From NCBI GenBank assembly GCA_001028025.1, contig LDAQ01000062.1, forward strand, positions 1-64,000: 64,000 bases of DNA, in the 5' to 3' direction. The translations under genes and the position numbers were made by a program. The notes beneath the pieces were generated by a model. That model was not told where the DNA came from and made no database searches. It was given only the letters and a program-made list of their open reading frames with translations. Positions 18,266 to 26,970 of the stretch are shown piece after piece (position 1 is the stretch's first letter; every line of letters begins with the position of its first letter). The DNA comes from Faecalicatena fissicatena (GTDB lineage: Bacteria > Bacillota > Clostridia > Lachnospirales > Lachnospiraceae).

Positions 18266-18488
18266 TGAAGCAAATCAAAGCCCCCAGTAAGCTGCCGGGC
18301 ATCAGATTTGCAGTGCAACGGACTGCCGGGTATTTCCCCCCGCAGGCAGTCACCAAATGTACATGCAGGCATGTCCACTTGGCTCGTTGCCTTCGCGAGA
18401 ATAAAACAGCCAAATCCGCTATAATTACTGCGTTTTCTCTACTTTAATCCGGGCGGAAATTTTTATTTTAGAGAAAGGAACTATACAA

Positions 18489-19301
18489 TTGGACATTGAT
18501 TATTTTAAAGAAACATTTCAGTTTTCACCAGAGAGTGATTCTCCTCTTTATGAGCAGCTTGCCTCATATATTAAGATACAAATCCAGGCAGGTGTCCTTA
18601 AGCCCGGAGATCAGATGATTACGGAGACTAATCTCTGCAAGATATTGAATATCAGCCGTACTACTGTCCGCCAGTGCATGGACAGGCTGGTGGATGAGGG
18701 GCTGCTTGTCCGCTACAGAGGGCGGGGCTCCTTTATCGCTGATCCAAAGATGAAGAGAAACATCAATTATCTTTACAATTTTACAGAAAATATGCGGGAA
18801 CTGGGGGCGGTGCCCACCTCTGTTGTCCTGAAAAGTGAGGTTGTGGAGGCCGATCAGTTTATCCGTGACCAGTTAAAGCTCCCTCCGACTCAGACTAAGG
18901 TGTTCAAACTTTACCGCCTGCGCTGCGCGAATCATGAACCCATCCTGTTTGAGAAAGCATTTATCCCTTATTATCTGTGCGAACGGATTGAATTTTTCGA
19001 CTTCTCTTCGGTCTCTTTATATAATGTGCTGAGCGAGCGCTATGCACTGAACCTTTACCGTGCAACGGAGACGATTGAAGCCATTATTATCAATAAAGAT
19101 GAGGCGGAACTGCTGAAATGTACCTCCAAGGTGCCGGGCTATAAGATTCAGCGTATCTCGTATCTGGATTCTGGATTTGTTTTCGAGTTCACGACCTCTA
19201 TTACGAGGGCCGATAAGTGTGTATTCCAGCTGGAACTGTACCGGAATACATCTGCAAGCAAAAGCCCGATTGATATCCGGCGGCAGGTGACACTGTCATA
19301 G
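18489..19301 (+). CDS. GntR-family (HutC/UTRA) transcriptional regulator
   Basis: 270 residues with a TTG start at 18489, preceded by GAAAGGAAC; no ATG lies in frame before the conserved N-terminus. The winged helix (PLYEQLASYIKIQIQAGVLKPGDQMITETNLCKILNISRTTVRQCMDRLVDEGLLVRYRGRGSFIADP) is a clear GntR domain. It is followed by a UTRA ligand-binding domain (VFKLYRLRCANHEPILFEKAFIPY, late FEFTTSITRADKCVFQLEL). UTRA regulators usually respond to a small sugar or amine and control neighbouring catabolic genes. It converges on the glycyl radical enzyme activase, with a shared terminator between them, so control of that enzyme is plausible but would be in trans. Confidence 0.92.
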   Translation: MDIDYFKETFQFSPESDSPLYEQLASYIKIQIQAGVLKPGDQMITETNLCKILNISRTTVRQCMDRLVDEGLLVRYRGRGSFIADPKMKRNINYLYNFTENMRELGAVPTSVVLKSEVVEADQFIRDQLKLPPTQTKVFKLYRLRCANHEPILFEKAFIPYYLCERIEFFDFSSVSLYNVLSERYALNLYRATETIEAIIINKDEAELLKCTSKVPGYKIQRISYLDSGFVFEFTTSITRADKCVFQLELYRNTSASKSPIDIRRQVTLS

Positions 19302-19376
19302 CAATCGCTTTGCCTGATACCGTCTTTTGGGTATGCACTCGCTGTATTATGGACGGACGGATACCTTGCTGACACA

Positions 19377-19418
19377 GATCCCCCATATATCTGGAATTCT
19401 TCAGGTATATGGGGGATC
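19377..19418. terminator. Bidirectional terminator between GntR and activase genes
   Basis: Perfect 13-bp arms GATCCCCCATATA (19377-19389) and TATATGGGGGATC (19406-19418), followed on the plus strand by TTTTTTCTC. It lies between two converging genes (ends at 19301 and 19426). The minus-strand side has only a weak T-run, so it works best for the GntR transcript. Confidence 0.85.
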
Positions 19419-19425
19419 TTTTTTC

Positions 19426-20340
19426 TCAGTGAACAGCCATATTTTCCATTTTGGTAGACAGTCCAAAGCTGTGTATGATATCCCTGATTTTTTCTGTATA
19501 TGCCTCTTCATGTGGCCTTACATCCTGCATGGAATATTCTAGCCCGCAGGAAATGTATTTTCCGCTTCCGTATTGGTGGAATGGAAGGATATCGTAATTG
19601 CGGATTCCATTTTTCTGGAGAGCCTCAATCATGTCGAGTATATCCTGTTCGCTGTCATTTACGCCCGGTACCAGTGGAGTTCTTACAAAAATACCTTTTG
19701 TCTGTCCAGCAAGCCACTCAAGATTCCCAAGAATTCTATGATTGTCTGCCCCTGTCCAGTTTTTGTGAATCTGGCTGTCCACAGATTTGAGATCATATAG
19801 AAACAGCTCCGTATAAGGCAGCACTTTTTTCAGGTTTTCTTTTGGGACGCATCCGGTGGTTTCCACGGCCGTATGGATTCCATGCTCCCGGCACAGTTTC
19901 AGCAGTGCTTCCGCAAAGTCTGCCTGTAAAAGCGGCTCGCCCCCGGACAGGGTAACCCCTCCTCCACTTCTTTTGTAAAATTCCTCGTCCTTTACGACTT
20001 CCGTAAATGCCTCTTTGGGTGTCATCCAGTTTCCTTTTACTGTGAGGGCTTTTGTGGGACATGCCTTCACCCAGCCCAGGTTCTTATTATTTATACACCT
20101 GTCCCAGTGAATCTGCAGTCCGTTTTCTGCCGTGATTTCTTCGTCGGGACAGTTTTTTACGCAGTTCAGGCAGCCAATGCATCTGGATGGGGCATAAAAT
20201 AACTGTGGGTATTCCTGCCAGGACTCCGGATTGGAACACCACCGGCAGCGCAGCGGGCATCCTTTTAGAAAAACAACCGTACGGATTCCCGGCCCGTCAT
20301 GGATACTGTATCTCTGAATATCGAATATATTTCCCTGCAT
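19426..20340 (-). CDS. Glycyl-radical enzyme activating enzyme (radical SAM)
   Basis: 304 residues from ATG 20340; upstream in-frame codons overlap the enzyme gene and are not family-like. The start MQGNIFDIQRYSIHDGPGIRT is typical of PFL-activating enzymes. CPLRCRWC (C-x3-C-x2-C) binds the SAM [4Fe-4S] cluster. A ferredoxin-like insert follows (CIGCLNCVKNC and a later C-x-x-x pattern in RCINNKNLGWVKACP), as in the activases of dehydratase and lyase-type glycyl radical enzymes rather than PFL itself. GGGVTLSGGEPLLQ is the SAM-binding GGE motif. It installs the glycyl radical on the enzyme encoded just upstream (13-bp gap). One Cys of the second ferredoxin motif seems replaced by the NNKNLGW stretch, so that cluster may be incomplete. 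Confidence 0.93.
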   Translation of the reverse strand: MQGNIFDIQRYSIHDGPGIRTVVFLKGCPLRCRWCSNPESWQEYPQLFYAPSRCIGCLNCVKNCPDEEITAENGLQIHWDRCINNKNLGWVKACPTKALTVKGNWMTPKEAFTEVVKDEEFYKRSGGGVTLSGGEPLLQADFAEALLKLCREHGIHTAVETTGCVPKENLKKVLPYTELFLYDLKSVDSQIHKNWTGADNHRILGNLEWLAGQTKGIFVRTPLVPGVNDSEQDILDMIEALQKNGIRNYDILPFHQYGSGKYISCGLEYSMQDVRPHEEAYTEKIRDIIHSFGLSTKMENMAVH

Positions 20341-20353
20341 TTTCTTTCCCCCT

Positions 20354-22762
20354 CTACACGCACTGCATTGTCCTGCTGATAATTTCATCCTGTATGTCTT
20401 TATCCAGTTCCACAAAGAATGCACTGTAACCTGCCACGCGCACGACAAGATTCCTGTGACGCCCGGGATTCTTCTGTGCATCTTTGAGCTTCTCGGGGGT
20501 CAGGATGTTAAACTGAATGTGCATGCCGCCCATGGAAAAATATGTCCGGATGAGGTCGATGAGTTTTTGCCTTTCTTCCTTTGTTCTCAGGATCGTGGGC
20601 ATGAATTTCATATTAAAATTCACTCCGTTTATTGCACTCTCGTGATCTACTCTGGCAACAGACTTGACCGCAGCGGTGGGACCGCAGATATCCATCCCGT
20701 GTTTCGGAGAAATGCCTCCGTCTCCCAGCGGTGTTCCGGCTTCCCGGCCGCTTGGAAGGGCACAGACCTGCCTGCCCAGCGGTGTATTGGAGGAAAGACA
20801 GAACAGCCCCGGCCTGTAGACTGCTCCATAAGGTGAGCGATGGCCTTTTACGCTTTCGCAATACTGTTTTCCCACATACGCTGTCATTTCGTCTGCTTCG
20901 GGGATATCATTCCCATATTTGGGAATCTGATTGATGAGGCGGTATTTCAGGATTTCCTGGCCTTCAAAATTATTTTTCAGCGCATCCAGAAGCTGAGACG
21001 GGGTCATCTTCTTTTTATCAAATATAAGTTCTTTTATTGCTGTGAGGGAATCACCCACATCGGCAATTCCTACCCCCTGCACGCCTGCGTAATCATATTT
21101 TGCTCCCCCCTGCGTACAGTCTCTGCCTTTTTCCAGGCAGCCTTCCAGCAGCATGGAGCAGTAAATATGCTGTCCGTAACGGGCGTGAAGCAGTTCAATA
21201 GAATTGAGTGAACTGATCATCATGTCAACAAAATAATTTACTTGGATTTCATATGATTTCTTTACCTCTTCAAATGTCTTGAATTCCTCAAATTTCCCGG
21301 TTGCCGGTCCGAGCTGTTCCCCTGACATCTGGCATACGCCGTTAAATAAAGCCAGCTCCAGACATTTTGCAAGGTTGAAATAGCATGCGTTGGTCCTGCC
21401 CATGGTATTGCCCTGTCCGGTTGGTTCCACGCATCCTACGATCGCATAGTCTCTGGCGTCCTCCAGGCTTACCCCGTCCTTCATCAGCCCCTCTGTGATT
21501 AAATCATCATTGAAAAACGGAAGTTTACCGCCTTCATTTTCCACGAGGATCTGCAGGACACGGTCCAGAAATTTATCAGGATTCTTTTGTGAAATGCGTA
21601 TGCTGGTGTTGGGTTCGGAATTGAATACCGTCTGTTCTGCGTCCAGGCAGACATAGGTAAAATCGTTGACTGCATTTTCACCGTTCTGATCGACACCGCC
21701 GAGCACCACATTAATGGTTGTGGCGAATCCACCATTATTCCTGGCACTCATGTACGTTCCGGCCTTGATGATATCACTGCTCTTTACCCACAGTGCCTCC
21801 AGGAGCTCTCTCGCTTCCTCTTTTACCATTGTACCGTTTTCCAGATCATTTTTATAATAAGGGTAGAACATCTGATCCACACGCCCTCCGGATATTGCGG
21901 AACCGTTCTGGCCGCAGTAATCGATCAAAAGAGTAAACCAGTAGGACTGCAGCGCCTCATAATATGTCCTGGCGGGTTCGAATGGCACTCGTCTGCAATT
22001 GGATGCAATCAGCAGAAGTTCCCGCTTTCTGCGCTGATTCTGTTCCTCTGCGGCCAGCTGTTCTGCCAGATCTGCATACCGGTTCTGGAATATTTTGATG
22101 CCGTCGCAGACAATGAGAACTGCTTTGTAAAAATGTGTCTTATCTGTAAACTCAGGATCCAAAATGTCCAGCTTCTCCAGATATTCTTTTGCCTCTGCTT
22201 CTATTTTGCAGAAACCATGGGTGATTATCTTTTGGATATCTGGAAGGTAATGGCCGTATCCGCTGCGCGCGCGGCTCAGGGGATTAAATACACGGTAGGG
22301 AGAGTCCAGCACTTTCATGATCCGCTCGTCAATATAGTGCCGGGAAAGGTCACCGATGGATTTATTTTCCCAGTACGGATATATTTCCGTCAGGAGAGCT
22401 TCCTTGTCTTCCTCCGTAATCTGCAGCGTGTCTACCTTCCTTGTCGGCATCCTGTCCAATTCTTCCTTGGTGAAACCTCCAAATTCAGGAAAGAGCGGGG
22501 CTGAACGGGGTTTTGATCCATGGTTCCCCACAATCAGCTCTTCATCGTCAATGAAAATTGTCATATTCTCCAGAAGGTCTTTCAGACCCTCAGCCCTGCG
22601 GATAATATAGGGCATCCCTTCTGTTCGCCGGTAGCTCTTCGTAATAAGCCGGGCACGTTCGATGCAGATCGCAGGCTTCACACTCCTCATGGCGTGATTC
22701 AGTTTCTCTGTTCTGTCCTCCCGGGATAAGCCGGGCGGGAGTAGTTTCTTATCTATACTCAT
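20354..22762 (-). CDS. Glycyl radical enzyme (dehydratase/lyase type, PFL2 group)
   Basis: 802 residues; ATG after GAAAGGAGCACAGTT. Hallmarks: GNHGSKPRSAPLFPEFG near residue 80; SGYGHYLPD (His at about 170); SGGRVDQMFYPYY; the thiyl-radical loop GCVEPTGQGN, with Cys and Glu spaced as in diol dehydratases, choline lyase and related enzymes; and the C-terminal glycyl loop VVRVAGYSAFF with the radical Gly about 28 residues from the end. The GCVEP motif separates it from pyruvate formate-lyase (CC). After the motif it has RTNAC where glycerol dehydratase-like enzymes, as I recall them, have WHDAA, so it does not fit glycerol dehydratase or isethionate lyase well. The substrate is unassigned. Its activase follows; no microcompartment or aldehyde dehydrogenase genes are nearby. 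The reaction is strictly anaerobic and cytoplasmic. Confidence 0.9.
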   Translation of the reverse strand: MSIDKKLLPPGLSREDRTEKLNHAMRSVKPAICIERARLITKSYRRTEGMPYIIRRAEGLKDLLENMTIFIDDEELIVGNHGSKPRSAPLFPEFGGFTKEELDRMPTRKVDTLQITEEDKEALLTEIYPYWENKSIGDLSRHYIDERIMKVLDSPYRVFNPLSRARSGYGHYLPDIQKIITHGFCKIEAEAKEYLEKLDILDPEFTDKTHFYKAVLIVCDGIKIFQNRYADLAEQLAAEEQNQRRKRELLLIASNCRRVPFEPARTYYEALQSYWFTLLIDYCGQNGSAISGGRVDQMFYPYYKNDLENGTMVKEEARELLEALWVKSSDIIKAGTYMSARNNGGFATTINVVLGGVDQNGENAVNDFTYVCLDAEQTVFNSEPNTSIRISQKNPDKFLDRVLQILVENEGGKLPFFNDDLITEGLMKDGVSLEDARDYAIVGCVEPTGQGNTMGRTNACYFNLAKCLELALFNGVCQMSGEQLGPATGKFEEFKTFEEVKKSYEIQVNYFVDMMISSLNSIELLHARYGQHIYCSMLLEGCLEKGRDCTQGGAKYDYAGVQGVGIADVGDSLTAIKELIFDKKKMTPSQLLDALKNNFEGQEILKYRLINQIPKYGNDIPEADEMTAYVGKQYCESVKGHRSPYGAVYRPGLFCLSSNTPLGRQVCALPSGREAGTPLGDGGISPKHGMDICGPTAAVKSVARVDHESAINGVNFNMKFMPTILRTKEERQKLIDLIRTYFSMGGMHIQFNILTPEKLKDAQKNPGRHRNLVVRVAGYSAFFVELDKDIQDEIISRTMQCV

Positions 22763-23062
22763 AACTGTGCTCCTTTCTGGAATGGATGATAAAATACGGT
22801 GAAATCTTTACAAGATTATCTTAGCACAGGGGATGAGTAATACAATTGGGGGTGGCAGGGTTTTTGGAGTAATTTATTCGGAAACGAACATTTTAGAAAG
22901 ATAATTTTCGATATGGGAATTTTGATGAGTATCGCAGGGGGGTCTCGCAGGGGGGTCTGACCCCTTTGACATTGGGGTCAGTCCCCTTTGCAGAAGGGTC
23001 TGACCCCTTTGCAGAAAAGTCATTATAAAGTTTCTATATAAACTCTTTGAAAACTTGGCATT
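22763..23062. other. Intergenic region upstream of the glycyl radical enzyme
   Basis: 300 bp. A weak minus-strand promoter can be drawn about 50 bp before the enzyme start (TTGTAT, 16 bp, TAAGAT). The right part is an array of dispersed palindromes (22933-23014). No gene is seen. Confidence 0.4.
22933..23014. repeat. Tandem array of AAAGGGGTC-family palindromes
   Basis: Three to four imperfect units in a row: a half unit (22933-22945), then full or near-full units at 22946-22970, 22971-22993 and 22994-23014, joined by GCAG or GAC. The array lies between the divergent-looking end of the NYN gene and the glycyl radical enzyme start. Confidence 0.8.
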
Positions 23063-24028
23063 TTATCTGTTATCGATATGCACCGCCCAGTTCTGCTCTC
23101 CGTCATCCCGAATCTGAATACTCGGGAAGCTCTGAATATACTGCTTAAACTGAGAATATCCATAATCTCTTACTTTAAAATCGCCAAACCGGTTTCTGAT
23201 TCTGTTCCCCAGTGTTCCTAATGATACGCCCTGGGCCCCGGCATTCTGCACAAGCATGATGATGTATTCTTCCAGCATTTCCTGCTTGCTCTTATCCTCA
23301 TACAGCGTTACGGTTACCTGTGTGCCGTCCTGCTTCAGCTTCAGCTTTGGAAATGTTTCCAGGAATTTTGACAGCAGGCTGTATCCGTAACGCCGGACAT
23401 CAAAATCGGGGTACAGTTTGACCAGACGGCTCCCGACCTCTCCTAATCCGGTCTCTTTATCATTATTCTGATTTTCAGTTATGATCTTCACGACCGCTTC
23501 TTCTATCTGATTCTTGGAAACGACATCCGTACTGCTCTTCTTACTGTCTTTTCCGGTGGCGTGAACTGTATTCTTTTCTTCCTTTTCGATCGTATTATCT
23601 TCCAGCAGCAGCTCCAGAACGGTAAATATGTCACACGCTTTTCTAAACGGAGCCGGAGTCTTATCCTCTCCCATCCCTATGACAGTCTTACCGCTCTCTC
23701 TGAGACGGCTGGCCAGCTTTGTAAAATCACTGTCGCTGGATACCAGGCAGAATCCTTCCAGCTCGCTTGTATACAGCATATCCATCGCATCAATTATCAT
23801 CGCGGAATCAGTAGCATTTTTTCCATGCGTGTAACTGAACTGCTGAATCGGGGTAATCGAATTCTGCAGGAGTTCTTCTTTCCAGCTTGAATTATACGTG
23901 CTGGTCCAGTCTCCGTATATTCTCTTATAGGTTACATTTCCATACTTGGACAGCTCATCCAGTATCGGCTTTATATACTTTGCGGAAACATTGTCCGCAT
24001 CAATCAGCAATGCATATTTGTCTTCCAT
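23063..24028 (-). CDS. NYN-domain protein with two OST-HTH/LOTUS domains
   Basis: 321 residues from ATG 24028 (GGAGAGGTG ribosome site), preferred over ATG 24061. The N-terminal NYN (PIN-like nuclease) domain shows YALLIDADNVSAKYI, KRIYGDW, NATDSAMIIDAMDMLYT and CLVSSDSDFTKLASRLRE; the conserved Asp residues (DADN, TDSAMIID, SSDSDF) are the metal ligands of an RNase site. Two LOTUS/OST-HTH domains follow (about 175-235 and 250-320, each ending in a YGYS...KFLETFP or YGYSQFKQYIQSFP motif); such domains bind RNA, including G-quadruplex RNA. It therefore reads as an RNA-directed nuclease or RNA-binding factor. It overlaps the YfcE-type phosphodiesterase by 25 bp. The biological target is unknown. 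Confidence 0.88.
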   Translation of the reverse strand: MEDKYALLIDADNVSAKYIKPILDELSKYGNVTYKRIYGDWTSTYNSSWKEELLQNSITPIQQFSYTHGKNATDSAMIIDAMDMLYTSELEGFCLVSSDSDFTKLASRLRESGKTVIGMGEDKTPAPFRKACDIFTVLELLLEDNTIEKEEKNTVHATGKDSKKSSTDVVSKNQIEEAVVKIITENQNNDKETGLGEVGSRLVKLYPDFDVRRYGYSLLSKFLETFPKLKLKQDGTQVTVTLYEDKSKQEMLEEYIIMLVQNAGAQGVSLGTLGNRIRNRFGDFKVRDYGYSQFKQYIQSFPSIQIRDDGEQNWAVHIDNR

Positions 24029-24558
24029 ATCCGGTACACCTCTCCATTCATATCTTTCCATTCAAATAAATTATTTTCATATATCATATAACTATGCACT
24101 GAATCCTCTTTTGGAATGGAAACAGAGCCCGGATTCATATAAATATATGTTTTCTTATCCTCGCAGGCAGGGACATGGGTATGTCCATTCATCAGAATGT
24201 CTCTCTTCTTAAGCATCGGGAGATGTTCCGGATTAAAATTATGCCCATGGGTCGCAAAAATCGTCTGCCCGTCCAGTTCCAGCAGGCAATATTCCGCCAA
24301 AATTGGAAACTCCAGAACCATTTGGTCCACCTCTGTGTCACAATTCCCCCTGACACAGAGCAGGTTCTCCCTGACAGGGTTCAGCATCGCGATTACCTGC
24401 TTCGGAGCGTATTCTTCTGGCAGGTCATTGCGCGGACCGTGATACAGGATATCCCCCAAAAGCAGCAGCCTGTCCGCCTTTTCTCTTTCGTATGCCTCCA
24501 GCATCTGCCTGCAGTAAAGGGCAGAACCGTGAATATCTGATGCAATCATCAATCTCAT
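24004..24558 (-). CDS. yfcE: YfcE-type metallophosphodiesterase
   Basis: 184 residues; ATG after AGGAGCTGCAAAC. Calcineurin-like phosphoesterase motifs are complete: ASDIHGS (D and H), LLLGDILYHGPRND, RGNCDTEVD (N, with C in place of the more common H in GNCD, as in YfcE), FATHGHN and NGHTHVP. Length and motifs match the small YfcE/MJ0936 phosphodiesterases that hydrolyse bis-p-nitrophenyl phosphate in vitro, with unknown cellular substrates. It is followed by the NYN-LOTUS gene with an overlap, so the two are made together. Confidence 0.88.
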   Translation of the reverse strand: MRLMIASDIHGSALYCRQMLEAYEREKADRLLLLGDILYHGPRNDLPEEYAPKQVIAMLNPVRENLLCVRGNCDTEVDQMVLEFPILAEYCLLELDGQTIFATHGHNFNPEHLPMLKKRDILMNGHTHVPACEDKKTYIYMNPGSVSIPKEDSVHSYMIYENNLFEWKDMNGEVYRIWKTNMHC

Positions 24559-24582
24559 GTTTGCAGCTCCTTTCAGTGTTTC

Positions 24583-24607
24583 TGCAAAGGGGTCTGACCC
24601 CTTTGCA
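24583..24607. repeat. Dispersed palindrome, AAAGGGGTC family
   Basis: Arms TGCAAAGGGGTC (24583-24594) and GACCCCTTTGCA (24596-24607) around a central T, 25 bp upstream of the YfcE gene start. Confidence 0.85.
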
Positions 24608-24660
24608 TTTTAGTCAATTTTTTCATTTCTTACGATAGTTTTTTATCAAAAGAACCTTCA

Positions 24661-24682
24661 AGAGGGTCTGACCCCTTTGAAG
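24661..24682. repeat. Partial palindrome of the AAAGGGGTC family
   Basis: AGAGGGTCTGACCCCTTTGAAG, with a damaged left arm, 25 bp beyond the stop of the AIM24 gene. It and the copy at 24583-24607 bracket the 53-bp spacer between the AIM24 and YfcE genes. Confidence 0.65.
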
Positions 24683-24706
24683 CACTTTGAAGCGTCCCCT
24701 GTAAGC

Positions 24707-25384
<678 letters not shown>

Positions 25385-25694
25385 ATTAACCTCCATTCAA
25401 TATACAGGAGTATGTTTGGTAATTTTCTGCACTCAAGCCTGTGAATGCCAAGACATACTCTAACATACAATACAGTTTCCTTCTTTCATCCTACTTTGCA
25501 AATCCACCTCTGTCAAGCAGACATCAGGGTTTCTGCCGCCCCTTCCGGCAGAAAGATTACTGTTTCACGGGCAAGCCTGTAAACGGTAACGCCGCCTGCC
25601 CATTTAAAGCCCTCTGCGGCAAGGAACTGGCGATTGTCTGTTTTACGTTATGTCTCAGACACTGAACAGCATTGCAGAATACTCTAACTCTCCC
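25385..25694. other. Intergenic region between jetD and the AIM24 gene
   Basis: 310 bp. It contains the AIM24 promoter (25488-25516) and, beyond it, a GC hairpin (TTCTGCCG...CGGCAGAA, 25531-25553) without a T-run, which may slow jetD transcripts. No gene is seen. Confidence 0.45.
25488..25516 (-). promoter_or_regulatory. Promoter of the AIM24 gene
   Basis: On the minus strand TTGACA (25516-25511), a 17-bp spacer and TAGGAT (25493-25488). The -35 is perfect and the -10 matches 4 of 6. The leader would be about 100 nt. Confidence 0.6.
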
Positions 25695-26882
25695 TCACAT
25701 TAAAAAACATTCCTGCTCCACTGCAATTCCCTTTTCCACCATTATATCTATCAGATTCTGCAGCTCCGGGATCTCGGTCTTTCGCAGCTTCTGCAGTGTC
25801 TTCTCACCAATTGGCTCCCCCCGTGCCAGATATCGCTCATATGTAACCACATCCATCATAAGCGGCTGCACATCCGGGAAAATATGTTTCTTGATATACT
25901 CAAAAATCTTAACTCCACCATAATCCAAATCTCCGCTATGACAGAACTCTACCTGTCTGCCCTCCAATACCTCTCTGAGACGTTGCAGGAACCGTTTCTC
26001 CCTCGGCGAAAAATACCCGTGGCTGAAGATATACAAAGTCCCCTCCTGATACGGAACAGATACAAAGTTCGCTTTGTTTTCTATAGTCACCACTCTCTTA
26101 ATCTCCGGCTGCTGCTCCAAAATTACAGCGTTCTTCAGTGTCTCGCTGTTCAATACTGTTCCGTAGAAGTACTCTCCCAGATCAATTACAGCACATTTCT
26201 CCCCCTGCACAATCTCAATCTGCAATGCCCCCTTCAAAGACATTTCCTGGGAATACTCCTCTATACAGAGCTGCGAAAGAACTTCCGTGTCGTCCATCTC
26301 CGCCTCCACATCCTCACAATATGCCCTGGCTTTTGCAATAATATGAGGCTCGGCAAACTCCTCAAAGGTTTTCGAATTGTGGAGATATTTACTGCTGAAA
26401 ATCCTCTTAAACACCGGCTCTTTCAGCCCGTCAATTCCCCGGAAGCAGGGCAGATATACTTCCCGTTTTCCCAACATTTTAGGGATGTTACCTTTCTCCA
26501 GCTGTTCCAGGATATCCCGATAATACCGACGTATCCACTCCGTTTCCAGCACATCCAGTTCCCGCTCCAGCAGGCCCCGATACTCCCATATCTGCTTCTG
26601 TTTCGGCAAGCGGCCAGGCAGTGTTTCCTCTAAAATCGAATAAAACTGCTCCAGATCCTCAACCCGGTAGTAAATCCGCTCTATGTCACTGCCCCGCGTC
26701 AGCCATTTGATCCGGATCAGACCCGTCCGCTCCAATTCCTCCGCTTCTGCTACCAGCGCTGACTTCCCGCACGCATCATACTCCAACTGATCAATCCGCA
26801 GGGACCGTCCCCCTGAAGCACCTTGCCTCCAGTCATTCTGGCTGTTTTCACATTTCTCTATAATTCTTTCTACAAGATACAC
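25695..26882 (-). CDS. jetD: Wadjet nuclease subunit JetD (DUF2220/Toprim-like)
   Basis: 395 residues with a GTG start (GGGAG ribosome site). The N-terminal half is a helical/wHTH arm region; the C-terminal half is Toprim-like, with VVTIENKANFVS (catalytic Glu), IFSHGYFSPREKRFLQRL and CHSGDLDYGGVKIFEYI (acidic DxD). In Wadjet, JetD is the topoisomerase VI-like nuclease that cuts small circular DNA after the JetABC motor has extruded it. It follows jetC at an 87-bp distance, the spacer being partly filled by a palindromic repeat. All key acidic residues are present, so the subunit looks intact. Confidence 0.92.
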   Translation of the reverse strand: MYLVERIIEKCENSQNDWRQGASGGRSLRIDQLEYDACGKSALVAEAEELERTGLIRIKWLTRGSDIERIYYRVEDLEQFYSILEETLPGRLPKQKQIWEYRGLLERELDVLETEWIRRYYRDILEQLEKGNIPKMLGKREVYLPCFRGIDGLKEPVFKRIFSSKYLHNSKTFEEFAEPHIIAKARAYCEDVEAEMDDTEVLSQLCIEEYSQEMSLKGALQIEIVQGEKCAVIDLGEYFYGTVLNSETLKNAVILEQQPEIKRVVTIENKANFVSVPYQEGTLYIFSHGYFSPREKRFLQRLREVLEGRQVEFCHSGDLDYGGVKIFEYIKKHIFPDVQPLMMDVVTYERYLARGEPIGEKTLQKLRKTEIPELQNLIDIMVEKGIAVEQECFLM

Positions 26883-26931
26883 AATACCACACTCCCATCC
26901 AGGGAAAACACATCTCCGTTATCCTATTAAC

Positions 26932-26970
26932 TGAATATTCTGTAAATGGACCGCAAAGGGGTCTGACCCC
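26932..26970. repeat. AAAGGGGTC-family repeat at the jetC stop codon
   Basis: A 38-bp stretch (26933-26970) from GAATATTCTG through GGACCGCAAAGGGGTC to GACCCC, ending exactly at the TAG stop of jetC. It matches the reverse complement of the copy at 57880-57917 in 36 of 38 positions, so the mobile unit is longer than the palindrome. The outer AAAGG is missing on the jetC side. Confidence 0.75.

Larger units (their letters stand above)
18062..18488. other. Divergent intergenic region between DeoR and GntR regulator genes
   Basis: 427 bp. The left third is very AT-rich and carries two dyads built on TATCA/TGATA half-sites (18147-18166 and 18242-18261) and an isolated ATTGTATCA (18172-18180). 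The region 18266-18465 shows no gene or clear structure. Confidence 0.5.

Noticed and set aside
20341..20481. N-terminal extension of the glycyl radical activase
   Set aside because: The extra codons overlap the enzyme's 3' end in another frame and precede the conserved start MQGNIFDIQRYSIHDGPG.
22933..23014. Palindrome array as an intrinsic terminator cluster
   Set aside because: Hairpins can form, but no T-runs follow and the same units occur upstream of genes; a mobile repeat explains all copies better.
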